Shown one piece after another: positions 1 through 10,819 of a stretch of DNA of 64,000 nucleotides. The notes under the pieces were generated by a model that saw only the letters and a list, made by a program, of their open reading frames with translations, was not told where the DNA came from and did not search any database. The number at the start of each line of letters is the position of its first letter. Within the stretch, counting starts at the first letter, position 1. Origin of the DNA: Cavenderia fasciculata (Eukaryota; Evosea; Eumycetozoa; Acytosteliales; Cavenderiaceae); the NCBI RefSeq assembly GCF_000203815.1, contig NW_004457718.1, positions 558,001-622,000 on the forward strand. The letters are read 5' to 3'. A program made the translations under genes and the position numbers.

Positions 1-2133
1 AACGAGTAGTCATACCGTAGAGATCGTGTGGGATACCACCCTTGGACAGACTCTTGCCGGTGGTAAAGGCCTTCCAGAAATGTGCACCACGTTGCTTGGC
101 ATGCTCAGATGCCCAGTTCATAAAGTCGGCAGTACCTTCGTCTGGTCCGAGGAAGAGGATCTCCTCACGACCAAAATGATCGACAATCTCGTCGTTGGGC
201 AACAACACGTCGACCAACGCGTCAATGTACTTGCGGAAGGCGACCTCGGCCTTGGACTGATGGTCGGCCGACAGGAGCACGGTGCCCTTGCTGCCACCTT
301 CGGCAATGTCCTTGTTCTTGGACTGCTGGGTCGATGCAAGATTGTAATTCTCGTCAAACAACGAGCTGCTGTTGTGATCGTATTGAGTCATGTTTTGCGA
401 ACGGATCACACGGATACCACCACGTGCAATATCACGGAAACGAATGTGGAAACCACGGAACTCGGAACCGACGACAAAGAACACTGCGAATGGGGTGTTT
501 TGGTATTCTTGCTTGGAGAGGAATCCTGGGTCGAGACGGAAGACAAGGGCAGTCTTGGTGGTCTTGTAAAAGTTGGTCTTGAGCAAATGACGGTTGAATT
601 GGAGGATGGCGGTAAAGATTTGGGCGTCCAACTCGTTGTTGACGGTACGTTTGATCGTGTGGATAATGTCGGCACCGTGCTCAACGTCGTACTTGCTAGC
701 ACCTCCCTTGGTACCCTTGAAATGGAACTTTTCAAAGTCACCATACAACTGACGGATCAACTCTGGGTATTGCATGATGGCGTCACGTACACGACCCTCA
801 GTAAAGGTGTCCTTGGAGAGACGTGTCTTGAGTTGGGCCAACATTGACTGCTTGGTCGAATCGTCGCCAATAGCCTGTGCCAATGCACTATACTCTGTTG
901 CATAACGATTCAAAAATTGGTAGGCAAACTTCCATCCAACATATGCATAAGTAACCTCTGGGAATGATAATTGATGTGACAAGAATAATGATGTAAGTGA
1001 TGTTCTTGGTAATACATATACAATTGATGCCTATAAAAAAAAAACAAACAAAAGTAAATAGAAATAGATAGATATTAATATACTTTCAAATATAATAGTT
1101 TGTTTGTTTGTTTAATATTTACTTGTTCAGCAATCTTTCCAATAAGGGTGTTGATGTCAACTTCAGGCTTGAGGGGACGGAGATAGATGGAATAGATGAC
1201 GATACCATTGGAGAATTGTTCGACGTACTTGTGGGTGGCGTACATTTGGTGGTAGTGGTAGAGCTCAGAGATGGCAGACCAGTAGGAGTGGGTGGATCCA
1301 CGACGGTAGGCAACGACGAGACGCGAGCCGTTGGTTTGGTAGGGGTAGTGCTTGATGACTGGGCCGAGCTTGTGGACGACCTCGTTCATGACCTCTTGGT
1401 AGATCTTTTTGGTGGCCTCTGAGGAACGCTCGAGGAACTGGAGATCTCCAATCTTGGCGAGATCGGCTTCGGTGGTCGAGACGGGTGTCTCGGATTGTGG
1501 GAAGATGGGTTTGGTGAGGTAGTAGAGACGGAGGTGGACGGGAGACTGACTCGACACGGTACCGGTGGTACGGTAACATGCAAGACGGTATCCGTGGGGT
1601 GGCAGGGAAGCAGGTGGTTTGGGCGAGTTGAGAGTAGTGGCAAAAGTGACGGGTGCTTGTTGTTGTGGGGTCTCGTCATGATACCCTTCGCCAAAGTACT
1701 GTGACTCGATGTACTGCTCGATCAACATGGCTGGAGAGTCACGTTTGCCCGGGTTGGATGGTGAGATAAAGGTGGCACTACCCTCGGTCTTGCTTTGCAA
1801 TTGTACCTCGAGTTTGGCGCCGGTGGCGTGACTGACCATCTTGGCGGCGTACAACGAAAGGATGTGACGGGCAATGACAACAGCTGGTGTAGACTCAAAG
1901 TAGTTGCTGTCGATACCCAACTTGCAGTAGAACCAGTCGACTTCGGGGTCGACACGTGATGCCTCGAGCAGACGCTCGTTTTGGAGGATTGCCTTGACCT
2001 CTTGTGCTTGTTGCTTGAATGTGTTTTGCTCCAACAGTGCATGCAAGCTATTACTATCCTCGCTGGTAAAGTATACGGCTGTCTTGGCTGGTTGAACAGC
2101 AATCTCTTGACTAATGGTTAATCCTTGATTCAT
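1..2133 (-). CDS. glud2: NAD-dependent glutamate dehydrogenase, large (GDH2) class, 3' end missing
   Basis: Oxidatively deaminates glutamate to 2-oxoglutarate with NAD+, feeding amino-acid carbon into the TCA cycle. Exon 1 is 2133..1123 (337 codons) and exon 2 is 1030..1, continuing past the window edge. The 92-bp intron 1122..1031 has GT/AG ends and keeps phase 0, giving 680 residues here of a protein usually about 1,000 long. Exon 2 holds the family signature blocks: RFRDIARGGIRVI, the lysine-rich NKDIAEGGSKGTVLL, EEILFLGPDEGTADFMNWAS, and KSLSKGGIPHDLYGM near the edge. The N-terminal half is the less conserved regulatory part of this class. I start at the second Met (MNQGLTISQE) because the upstream in-frame Met precedes an oligo-Phe/Tyr stretch translated from T-rich leader. 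Codons are GC-richer than the surrounding DNA, as for an abundant enzyme. Confidence 0.92.
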
Positions 2134-4150
2134 TTCTTTGCGCGTGAAATATATATATAATGTCTTGAAAAAGAAAAAGAAAATGAAGTAAAAGAAAGTA
2201 AGGATTTTGATCAATTAACACTACACTCTTTGTTGTGTCTATCTATGATATGATTAGTTGTGTGTTTAGTGTGTTTAGGGAAGAGGGAGAGGAAGAGACT
2301 TTGGTTATGGTTTAATGGGAAGTGAGCTATCAGGGATCCCCTTGAGCCAGACGCGAAGAATCTGTTGAAAAGTTTTAAAAAAACAGAGGTTGTTGAATAA
2401 AAAAAACAAAGATATCGATGATAATGATGATGATGATTTGATGGTATGGAAGGAATATTTGGTCATGGAACGTCTCGTCTCGCGAAGCCCCAAATGAATG
2501 TTTTGTTTGTAATGAATCAATTTAAACAACTAAATATTGAATGTCACATTTCATTATTGTCAATAGTTATTGTTTGTATCTTTATATCCACAGTCCCAAT
2601 ACTCTGTTGGTTGATTGGTTGGATAATCGGCTCATTATTTTGTTATTATTATTATTATTAATTACTATTATTATCTTTGTGACGACTCGTCAAATTTGAG
2701 TGAGGAAGAGTAAGAGAGGAGCAGACTCTAGTGTGCGAACAACCTTTAAGTAAGGGTAGTTTTATATCTTTATATAAAAGAAGATAGATACAGAGATACA
2801 ATCTAGGTTTAATTTATAAACTTTACCTTTTTTTTTAGATATGAAAATTTAAATAAATAATCTAGATAAACAACAACAACAAAACAAAGAGATATGAAAC
2901 AAAGGGGGTATATATAGAAAGAGAAAGAAAAGATATATATGTTAATAAAACTATTTAAATGAAATGAAAGAATGAATGAATGAATGATGATCGTTAATGA
3001 AGAGAGAAAGAAGGATAATAAAAATTCAAGTTTGGGTTAGGATCAATCCAAATTCCCCACCAACTACACCACACCCACAAAACGGCCGACCGAAGCGTCA
3101 ATAGATGATGTGGTGACTTGATTCTTCCTCTTGTTGATCTCTTCTCCAATCAATCAATCAATCAAATTCTGTTTGAGTGTTACACATACCAATAAAGAGT
3201 TAAAATTAAAGAATAAATGAATGTGAATAAAGATAAATAAAATAAATAAATAAATAATAAATAATATGAATGATGATAGTTGCTAGTACAACTAGTTTAA
3301 GAGGAATGAGAGATAATATGAGAAGAGTGTAGAATAAAGAATGATGATTAAGACCTGACCAGTGTGTCTCTTTAATAAAGTGCCTCATATCATTTTTTAA
3401 TAAAGGCGAAATTTCATTGTTTGTCTGTTGTGGGTGTTGTTTCGTTTTGTTGTGATCATCGTTTTTTTTTGGTTGTTGTGGCCCCAGTTGCCCCACCCTG
3501 TGAATCTGAAGTCCTCGGTTTGTCATCGATTTGAGCATTTATTTTCTTTGGGGGTTTTGAAAATTTTACAATCACACACCCCAACAGGGGGGCACCAACC
3601 TTTGAAGGGTGTCTTTCCCAGAGGTTGCTATCTCTCTCTGAATGATTCGTTGGCCCGTTCCGGAAAAGAGACACGTCAAAGGGAAAGGGTCTATTTAATT
3701 ATTACTTTCTCACCCTCTTTATTTATTTATTACTCAAGTAGCTGTATTTCTTTTCTTTAGTTTATAACCCTATACAAATATTATTTAAACTATTATTTCT
3801 ACTGTGTGTTCGAACCAACCATAGTGATTTCTTCTTGAGATAGCTGTGAGAAACCATTTGTTTTTTTTAATTTTATTTTTTTTTGAATTTTTCTTGTGTG
3901 TCCGGACAGCTACTTCACTGTGAACGTTTTTAGCTCTACTGTTCATTAGTTTTGTCGACTGGTTTTTGTTGTAATAAATAATACATATTTATTTATTTAT
4001 TCCTTTACTCTCTTTTTCACACATAGTAAAGTAATATAGTATCTACTTTGTATCTTTTTATATATCATTCACCATCACATCAACAATCTTTTCTTTATTT
4101 TATTTCTTTTTTATATTTTATATATTAATTAATAATTAAAAAAAACAACA
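2134..4150. other. Intergenic region between divergent glud2 and SR-factor genes
   Basis: About 2 kb without a credible gene. It must hold both divergent promoters. I see long A and T runs, a TGAA/AATG microsatellite near 2967-2990, AAAT runs near 3230-3260 and T-rich tracts close to the SR-factor start. A stretch around 3430-3680 is less AT-rich and briefly open on the plus strand (about 110 codons), but its codons do not look coding and nothing is recognisable in it. Confidence 0.6.
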
Positions 4151-6038
4151 ATGGATAACGATAGAAGTAGATCAAGAGAGAGATCACCACACAACGGTAA
4201 CAACAACGGTGGTGGTAGATCTTCAAACTCACGTGATCGTTCAAGAGAACGTTCTGGCGAGCGTTCACGTGACCGTGACCGTTCTCGTTCAGCCTCTGGA
4301 GGCGATCGTGATGACGCTTTGGCTGAAAGACGTATCTATGTCGGCAAGTTCTCAAGCCGTACTGGTGAAAAGGATCTTGAAGAAACCTTTAAAAAGTTTG
4401 GAAAGATCTTAAGTCTAGATATGAAAGCTGGTTTTGCTTTTGTTGTATGTATTCATAAAACAATATAATATAGTTAATAGTAGATAATAGTAAATAGTAA
4501 TAATAGTAACAGCAGCAGTAGCAGTAATAACAGTAGAAAGAAGACACAAGTACTAGATATTAATCATATGATTTTTTTCTTTTTTATCTTAAAAGGAATT
4601 TGACAATGAAAAGAGCGCAAACCAAGCCATTGACGAGATGGATGGCAAGGAGGTAGATGGCGAGAAACTCATTGTCCAAAAGTCACATGGTGGTAGAAAG
4701 AGATCATCTGATGAATGCTATTTGTGCCGTGGTCGTGGTCACTGGGCCCGTAACTGTCCAAGAGGGTAATGTATTTCTAGAAACTTAAAAAAAAAAGAAA
4801 AAGAAATAGTCAACAAAAAGAGATCAAAGGGAGCTCGGATATATAGACCAAGGGTCCAACTACAACAACATCAACAACAACGATCGTCGCGACGATTCCA
4901 AGAGAGAGAATAGAATGATCAAGGAAACGATTCGATAGATAGAAAGCCTCCAGCCCATGTTTTTTCTTTTTTTTTTTTTACCTTTTTCCATGGAAGCCGG
5001 CTTATCAATTCAATTCAATTCAATTCCATTTACCAGCCACAACCAACAACTGCGCCATCTCAAAAAAAAAAAACCAACAAAGTAAAGAAAAGAGGTCAAA
5101 GAGTCAGTCGAGTCGGTCGGTCGGTCAACTCCCAAGGCGGAAGAAGAAAAAGAAAAAAAGAAAAGAAAGGAGCCAGTCAGCAGCGGTTGCAAGCGCCTCC
5201 AAAAGAGAGAAAGCAGAAGCAGAAGCAGAAGCAGTTCCACCCTCCCCTCCCCTCCCTTGTTTGTGTGTTTGTCGTGTCATTGTCTTGCTCAAGAGTCGAA
5301 GAGTCAAAGAGCCCCATTCACCACCAACTTCCATCCAATCCACTTTCCAAATTTGTTTGTGCGCAGGCCTGTCAGAAAAAGGAAGAGCGACCTTTCAGGA
5401 TACCTCGGAGCGAGCCTCTCTAACAGTAGTAGAAGTAGTAGCGATAGTAGAGTAGAAGTAGTGCCATCCTCCTCCTCCAAGTGGTCATAGGAAGAATTCA
5501 ATTCAATCAATCCAACCAACCAACCAATACTCTTTTTTATACGACCCGTAACTATACAAGTACTAATACTTTTTTAATTCTTTTTTTTTCCATTCCTTTT
5601 AGAGATAGAGATAGAGATAATAGAGGTGGAGGTAGAGGAGGAGGAAGAGACAATGACAGAACTCGTGACATTAAATGTTACAACTGCAATGGATACGGAC
5701 ATATTGCACGTGACTGTCGTTCGTCCTCTCGTAGAGGCGGTGACTCTTATCACCCATATCGTCGTAGATCCCCAAGCAGAGATCGTAACAGACGTTCTGA
5801 TCGTGATAGAAGCAGAAGCAGAAGCGGAGGAAGACGTGAGCGTGACAGAAGCAGAAGTAGAAGTGGAGGACGTGCTAGACGTGATCGTGACAGAAGTAGA
5901 AGCAGAAGTGGAGGTAGACGTGAGCGTGACAGAAGTAGAAGTAGAAGTGGAGGTAGACGTGAGCGTGATAGAACTCCAACCAAATATTCACCAAGAAGAG
6001 AAACTAATGGTGAGAATGGTAGAGTAAGTCCACGTTAA
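4151..6038 (+). CDS. SR-type splicing factor: RRM, two CCHC zinc knuckles, RS domain
   Basis: Predicted nuclear pre-mRNA splicing factor, resembling the plant RS2Z class by domain order. Exons are 4151..4444, 4596..4765 and 5603..6038. All junctions are GT/AG with frame kept, giving 299 residues. A short N-terminal RS-rich stretch (1-50) precedes one RRM (about 61-130) with RNP2 RIYVGKF and RNP1 KAGFAFVEF. Two zinc knuckles follow, CYLCRGRGHWARNC (139-152) and CYNCNGYGHIARDC (180-193). The C-terminal tail has about four copies of an RDRSRSRSGGRRE-type unit, a substrate for SR kinases. The second intron (4766..5602, 837 nt) is far longer than the others and lies between the two knuckles. If it is retained, translation stops one codon after the donor, leaving RRM plus one knuckle. 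Confidence 0.9.
4766..5602 (+). other. Unusually long intron 2 of the SR-factor gene, with a possible alternative exon
   Basis: This 837-nt intron is several times longer than any other in the window and less AT-rich. It contains an acceptor-like site, TTTGTGCGCAG ending at 5366. Splicing the preceding exon to 5367 would stay open as GPVRKRKSDLSGYLG and then an Ser-rich tail to a TAG at 5488-5490. That would give a shorter protein without the second knuckle and RS domain. SR genes in animals and plants are known to control themselves through such exons; its use here is inference. Confidence 0.35.
5806..5967 (+). repeat. Tandem repeats coding the RS domain
   Basis: Roughly four imperfect copies of a unit of about 39-48 bp reading RDRSRSRSGGRRE. 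They are made mainly of AGA, CGT and AGT/AGC codons and lie inside the last exon of the SR-factor gene. Confidence 0.8.
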
Positions 6039-6426
6039 AACTAAAAAAAAACAAAACAAATAATAATCAAACAAAACAAAACAAACATCACAACAAACAA
6101 ACAAACAAACAAAACAATAATCCCCATCATTATCCCATCTATAAAAACACATTTATTTTTTTTTTTCTTCTTAAAACCAACCTATTAAAATTATAATACT
6201 ATTCAACAAGTAGTATTATCATTAATCCATTAGGTTGTTATTGGCAATCTTTTATTATTATTATCCATTTTTTTCCACTATTATTTTTGTGAAAATAAAT
6301 AAATAAATATCCTCATACTTTTTTTCAAAGATCATGAACATGTCAACAAATAATAATAGATAATATTCTTATCTTGTTTGTTTATTTAAACATTAATATA
6401 TTATTACTCTAATACTACTACTTGCT
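6039..6426. other. Intergenic, SR-factor 3' UTR to F-box gene promoter
   Basis: AT-rich stretch with CAAA runs just after the SR-factor stop and AAATAAATAAATAAAT near 6293-6308, which offers poly(A) signals. No gene is seen. Confidence 0.5.
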
Positions 6427-7791
6427 ATGCTAATGGAATTACCAAAAATCATACAATCACATATACTATCATTCTTTGCATTTGAAAATGATGTATATGA
6501 TCTTTGCTCAAGAGCACATTTGGGGAATCTTTCAGATGTTTATACTCTTGCAATAGTATGTAAACATTGGTTTGATTTTGTTCAGAGCGCAGTATCGAGA
6601 CGGTGTCATTTGCAAGCACAAGATAATCGCATGTCTGTGGTTCAATACCACGTCTCGTCGTCATTGCAAAAGCATATGGGAGGTAAACCTGTCAATCACT
6701 TGGTATCAGTGTTTGAAGCACCTTTTGCAATCCCAAATCTATACCAATTGGTACATATTCAATTCCCAGTGTTTAGAAATGAATCGATTGAAGAGTTTGT
6801 AGAGGTGATACCTACTATGCGTCACATTGAACAGATAACATTTACTGGTGGACTGGTAGCATTGTTGGAGAGTAATAATCAACTATCACGTGTCAAACAA
6901 ATCAAGAATGCTCGCAATGACTGCATCGAGGTCAATCTTATATTATTTCTGTCACAAGGATTTGATGCTCTGTATGGATACGCCAAAGAGATGCTGCAGA
7001 CAGAGTTGTTGGACAAGTTTACAGTGTCAGAGATGCTCATTGGCGATGGGTATGATGGTCAAGAGGGGATGGATCGAATCATCAACCTGATCGATCGGTT
7101 GAAACCTCTTGCACCCGTCCCTCGAGTAGAGATTAACCTTTTGGGTTCCATCACAATGGGTGCGATGCATCTGAGTTACAATGGATTACTCAAACTGTCA
7201 CAATGGCTTGGTAATGTGCATATCGAACATGATAGAGTTGATCTAGAAGATATGGCTCTTTTACTGGCTACACCTACCGTCCGAGGCATACGCGCTATCA
7301 TTCGATTCAAACATTACTCTAATCAAGTCGACCAGTTTACATTGGCACTTGCCAACAATCGCACACTTGTATCTCTACGTCTCATAAAAATGGCAGAGTC
7401 CAAAGATAGAGAACCTCTGGATATCGAGTTGTCACGTAAAGCACAAGACGTATTTGTCAAGGCAATGACTGCATTTGTGTCGGACAACAAGAAACTACAA
7501 AGATTGGGTATTGAAGATATCACTTGTCTTGTACCAGACGAGGCATTCCACAAGGCTATTCAATCAAGTCTATCCCTTGCTAGACTCAAAATCCGTGACA
7601 AGTTTAAACAGTTCACTGACCAACAGTTTATCAGTCTAACACAAGCCATATGTCTTAACAAGTCACTCTCTCAAGTACATCTTGCTCGTTTAGTTTCAAG
7701 TCAAGTAGAGTTGATTCCAAACACCCGTACCATCAAACTATTCAAAGTCACAACCTATGAAAATCGTAACAGAGTTATTACAATTATTTAA
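6427..7791 (+). CDS. F-box-like protein of a dictyostelid family, intronless
   Basis: A 454-residue single-exon protein. It opens with LPKIIQSHILSFF, followed by a gap and LAIVCKHWFDFVQSAVSR. This matches the two halves of an F-box helix pair (LPxxIxxxIL and a VCKxW core), the segment that binds Skp1 in SCF ubiquitin ligases. The rest (about 80-454) has regularly spaced leucine-rich stretches, LVHIQFPVF, LVSLRLIKMAE, LARLKIRDKF and LSQVHLARLVS, suggesting a degenerate leucine-rich-repeat substrate-binding region. The N-terminus is interrupted by an insert relative to a compact F-box. The start is the first ATG after AT-rich leader. An AATAAA lies shortly after the stop, near 7813. Substrate unknown; the F-box assignment is by motif shape. 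Confidence 0.75.
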   Translation: MLMELPKIIQSHILSFFAFENDVYDLCSRAHLGNLSDVYTLAIVCKHWFDFVQSAVSRRCHLQAQDNRMSVVQYHVSSSLQKHMGGKPVNHLVSVFEAPFAIPNLYQLVHIQFPVFRNESIEEFVEVIPTMRHIEQITFTGGLVALLESNNQLSRVKQIKNARNDCIEVNLILFLSQGFDALYGYAKEMLQTELLDKFTVSEMLIGDGYDGQEGMDRIINLIDRLKPLAPVPRVEINLLGSITMGAMHLSYNGLLKLSQWLGNVHIEHDRVDLEDMALLLATPTVRGIRAIIRFKHYSNQVDQFTLALANNRTLVSLRLIKMAESKDREPLDIELSRKAQDVFVKAMTAFVSDNKKLQRLGIEDITCLVPDEAFHKAIQSSLSLARLKIRDKFKQFTDQQFISLTQAICLNKSLSQVHLARLVSSQVELIPNTRTIKLFKVTTYENRNRVITII

Positions 7792-9253
7792 ATCAACATA
7801 TGAACCAAGAAAGAATAAAGAAGAACTCAGTTGGCCAATGACAATGAAGATCTTCTTCTCTAGATTCCCCCCTTGAACTTTAACCGTTGTCGAGTCGAGT
7901 CGCTAATCTCGGGTACATCTCACTTGAAGTGGAGGTGTCCCCAACCGCCGCACAATCAAACTGTTCAAATTAATTTTATTTGCGACCATCGAACGAAGAT
8001 CATGTCACCTCTGATGGTTTAAATTATTTGAACCAGCATTTGCATACAATCTCGGGATTCGAAAACAGTGTGTATGTCCTTCCACTGACATCTACTCTAA
8101 CATTTCAACACACCCCCCCCACCCTCACAATGAAGCATGATATCATCACAACCAAAAAATAGATTTAAACCATACCCCCTCCATTTTCTTTATTTGTTTG
8201 TGTGATTGAACATAAAAAGGAATTAAATTTAAAAATATCTTTCTTGTTTGAACGATTCAAGGTCAAACTCATCGAACCTACCCCCCATTATGGTCATATA
8301 GGTGCACCCCGCTAGAGTGGTTTGCAAAGAGACATTCGAGTTTTCGAATTGATCATCACCATTGTTGTTGATTAAATCTTTGTGTGAAACCACACAACCG
8401 AGGATCAAAACATTAATGTTGTTATATTTTTGGATACAAGGGAGGGAGAGAGGAGGAGGGGGTACATATATATATAATCAGAAACACAATTTTGGATTTA
8501 AAAAATCAACCATCTCAAACACACCAATGGTATTGCATTCATCCCACTGATCATACAACAGTAACAACAAGAGAGAAGAGAATGTGTTGATTTTAATTTT
8601 TAATGATTTAAATGGTTGCTTAACCATTCTAATTGAATTGTGTTTGGTAGGTGTGTGGTGTTGGTGGTGGTGGTTGACCATTGTTGATTAATCACCATAG
8701 TAGTAGTAGTAGTTAGTAGTTAGTTGGTTATCATTGGCTACTATTTTTGTATACCTTTTGTTAATCAACATCATCATCATCATAAAAACAGTAACATCAG
8801 CAACAGCAGTAGTATCAGTAATTAACAATTAATCCAGCAATTTATTAATATATTAATAATCCAATATATTAATATATACATATCATATTTAAATCTTCCA
8901 TTTTTATCTTTTTCATCATCATCATCTTCCTTCCTTGTTCCACCTTCCTTCCTTCCTTGATTGATTGATTACTCTCTTCTTGCTTGTTTACCTTTTGATC
9001 ATTCATTGTTTTCAATCTTTTACCCATTCACCCATCTTTATAATAATTAGTTTACTTTTTACCAGTATAGTAGTAGCAACAACAACAGGACATTAAAAGA
9101 AAATCTATATTTATAGATTTAAATACATCAAGATCTTTGTTTTTTTTTTTTTTTGTTAAATCTAATCATAAATCTAATCTTTATCAAATCTAATCTTTAA
9201 TCTTTAATCTTTAATCTCCAAATCTAATTGGGTGTTTGTTGATATTTGACACA
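7792..9253. other. Intergenic region upstream of the cAMP receptor gene
   Basis: About 1.46 kb with no convincing gene. The first 600 bp is less AT-rich. Later parts hold TAG and CAT trinucleotide runs, CCTT runs near 8930-8960, a T16-type tract near 9139-9154 and repeated ATCTAATC/TTAATCT motifs just before the start codon. A G/T-rich element at 8646-8676 is listed separately. Confidence 0.5.
8646..8676 (+). promoter_or_regulatory. G/T-rich element, G-box-like
   Basis: A 31-bp run of almost only G and T with repeated GTGTGG and TTGGTGG, standing out in AT-rich surroundings about 580 bp upstream of the cAMP receptor start. Dictyostelium G-box Binding Factor recognises GT-rich (or CA-rich on the other strand) elements in developmental promoters. 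The link is by resemblance only. Confidence 0.4.
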
Positions 9254-10653
9254 ATGAACGTCGAACAACAAAACCGATTAATTTATGCTTTACTATTGTT
9301 GGCAGATTTCTCGAGTTTGATAGGATGTGCAGTTGTATTGTTGGGATTTTGGAAGTTAAAGTTGCTTCGAAATCACATCACAAAGATCATTTCTTGTTTT
9401 TGTGCAACATCATTTCTCAAAGATATCATTGCCACTTCTCTCACTCTAGAAGGAACAGCCTTTAAAACTAAAAAATGGGCTTGTTATCTTTATGCTGCTT
9501 CCATTAATTTTGGTTCATTCAGTTGTTGGATGTGGACACTATGTCTTGGTATGTGAAATAAATACACATATATATATAAATTCAATTTAAAACCATTATC
9601 ATTAGTAGTAAACTAATTAAATTAAATTAAATTAAACTATTTTTAGCTCTAAGTATTTATTTATTAATTTCTCGAGTACAAATCAATCAAAGAAAATTTG
9701 AAATAATTTATATGGTTGTATCTTGGGGTTTACCAGCTATCAGGTATGTATGAAACCTACAATTCTAAATCTAAATCAATATTTTATATTTTATTAATTT
9801 ATTAATTTAATTTCTATTTTTATTTAGTACAATTATAATGTTATCAACAAATATAGTATCAAATGTTGGTAGTTGGTGTTGGATTGGAACTAAATTTGTT
9901 TATTTCAGATTTGGATTATTTTATATTCCATTTTTTGTGATTTTTGGTGCTGCTGCCATTTTGGTTGGATTGACATCGCATTACACCTATGTTGTGATGC
10001 ACAACTCCAAGTTTGTCCGAAACGAAAACCATCATGCCGTCTACCAATTCAAATTGGTGAACTATATCATTGTATTTTTAATTTGCTGGGTGTTTGCCGT
10101 CGTCAATCGTATTCTCAATGCTGTCAACCTTAATATCTATGCCACCAACGTTTTACACACCTATCTATCGGTATCACACGGCTTTTACGCATCACTTGTA
10201 TTTATTTATAATAATCCCATCATGTGGCGATTCTTTTGCTCCAAGGTGTTGGCTGTATGTGTATTCTTTGGATTTGGCCATAAACTATACGATCACTATC
10301 GAAAGAATATAGATCACAACAATGATACATCGAATGGAAGCAAGACGGGGCAAGGAAGAAAGATCACTCTTGCCAATCGAAGAGAAAAGAAAAAGAGTTC
10401 GTCCTCTTCGTCGTCGTCAGACGGCTCTGGATCTCCTCCATTGGATTCCCAATCACCACAGAGCGACATTACATGTGTCACCAATACATTGAGTTCAGCG
10501 TGCGATGGAGAAAGTCATTCTTTGGAAATGTCTGGAATTCATTTAAATGATCAATCATCCACCGATAACCAAAATAATAATAATCTAAATAATCTTTCAA
10601 CTTCCGATATTTCAACCCAAGATGAACAAACTATTCCAAGTACATCTGTATAA
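9254..10653 (+). CDS. carA: cAMP chemoattractant receptor (cAR family GPCR)
   Basis: Seven-transmembrane receptor for extracellular cAMP, which couples to heterotrimeric G protein in aggregation and development. Exons are 9254..9548, 9647..9743 and 9828..10653; GT/AG junctions keep frame and give 405 residues. It closely follows D. discoideum cAR1 from the first helix onward: [103 protein letters not shown], and [21 protein letters not shown]. The cytosolic tail (about 285-405) is rich in Ser, Asn and Gln, the region phosphorylated on ligand binding in cAR1. I use the ATG at 9254 (ACACAATG context), which gives an N-terminus as short as cAR1's. Which cAR paralogue it matches cannot be settled by eye, so the symbol means cAR1-like. 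Confidence 0.93.
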
Positions 10654-10819
10654 ATAATAAATAATAATAATAATAGAATAAATCATATAATCTTAAACAA
10701 TTGTAAATAAATAATTACAAACCCTTTTTCTAAAAAAAAAAACAATAATTGCTTATTTATTTGGGAATAATTTTGTTTCTTTTGGGAGAGGTACCATATT
10801 CCACAGTGTCCCACCAACC

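Noticed and set aside
26-847. Plus-strand open frame of 273 codons
   Set aside because: It is the antisense of glud2 exon 2, whose conserved dehydrogenase motifs lie on the minus strand. GC-rich third positions keep the opposite strand open.
3428-3760. Plus-strand frame of 110 codons upstream of the SR-factor gene
   Set aside because: Hydrophobic start comes from T-rich DNA; no family resemblance and no fitting splice partners.
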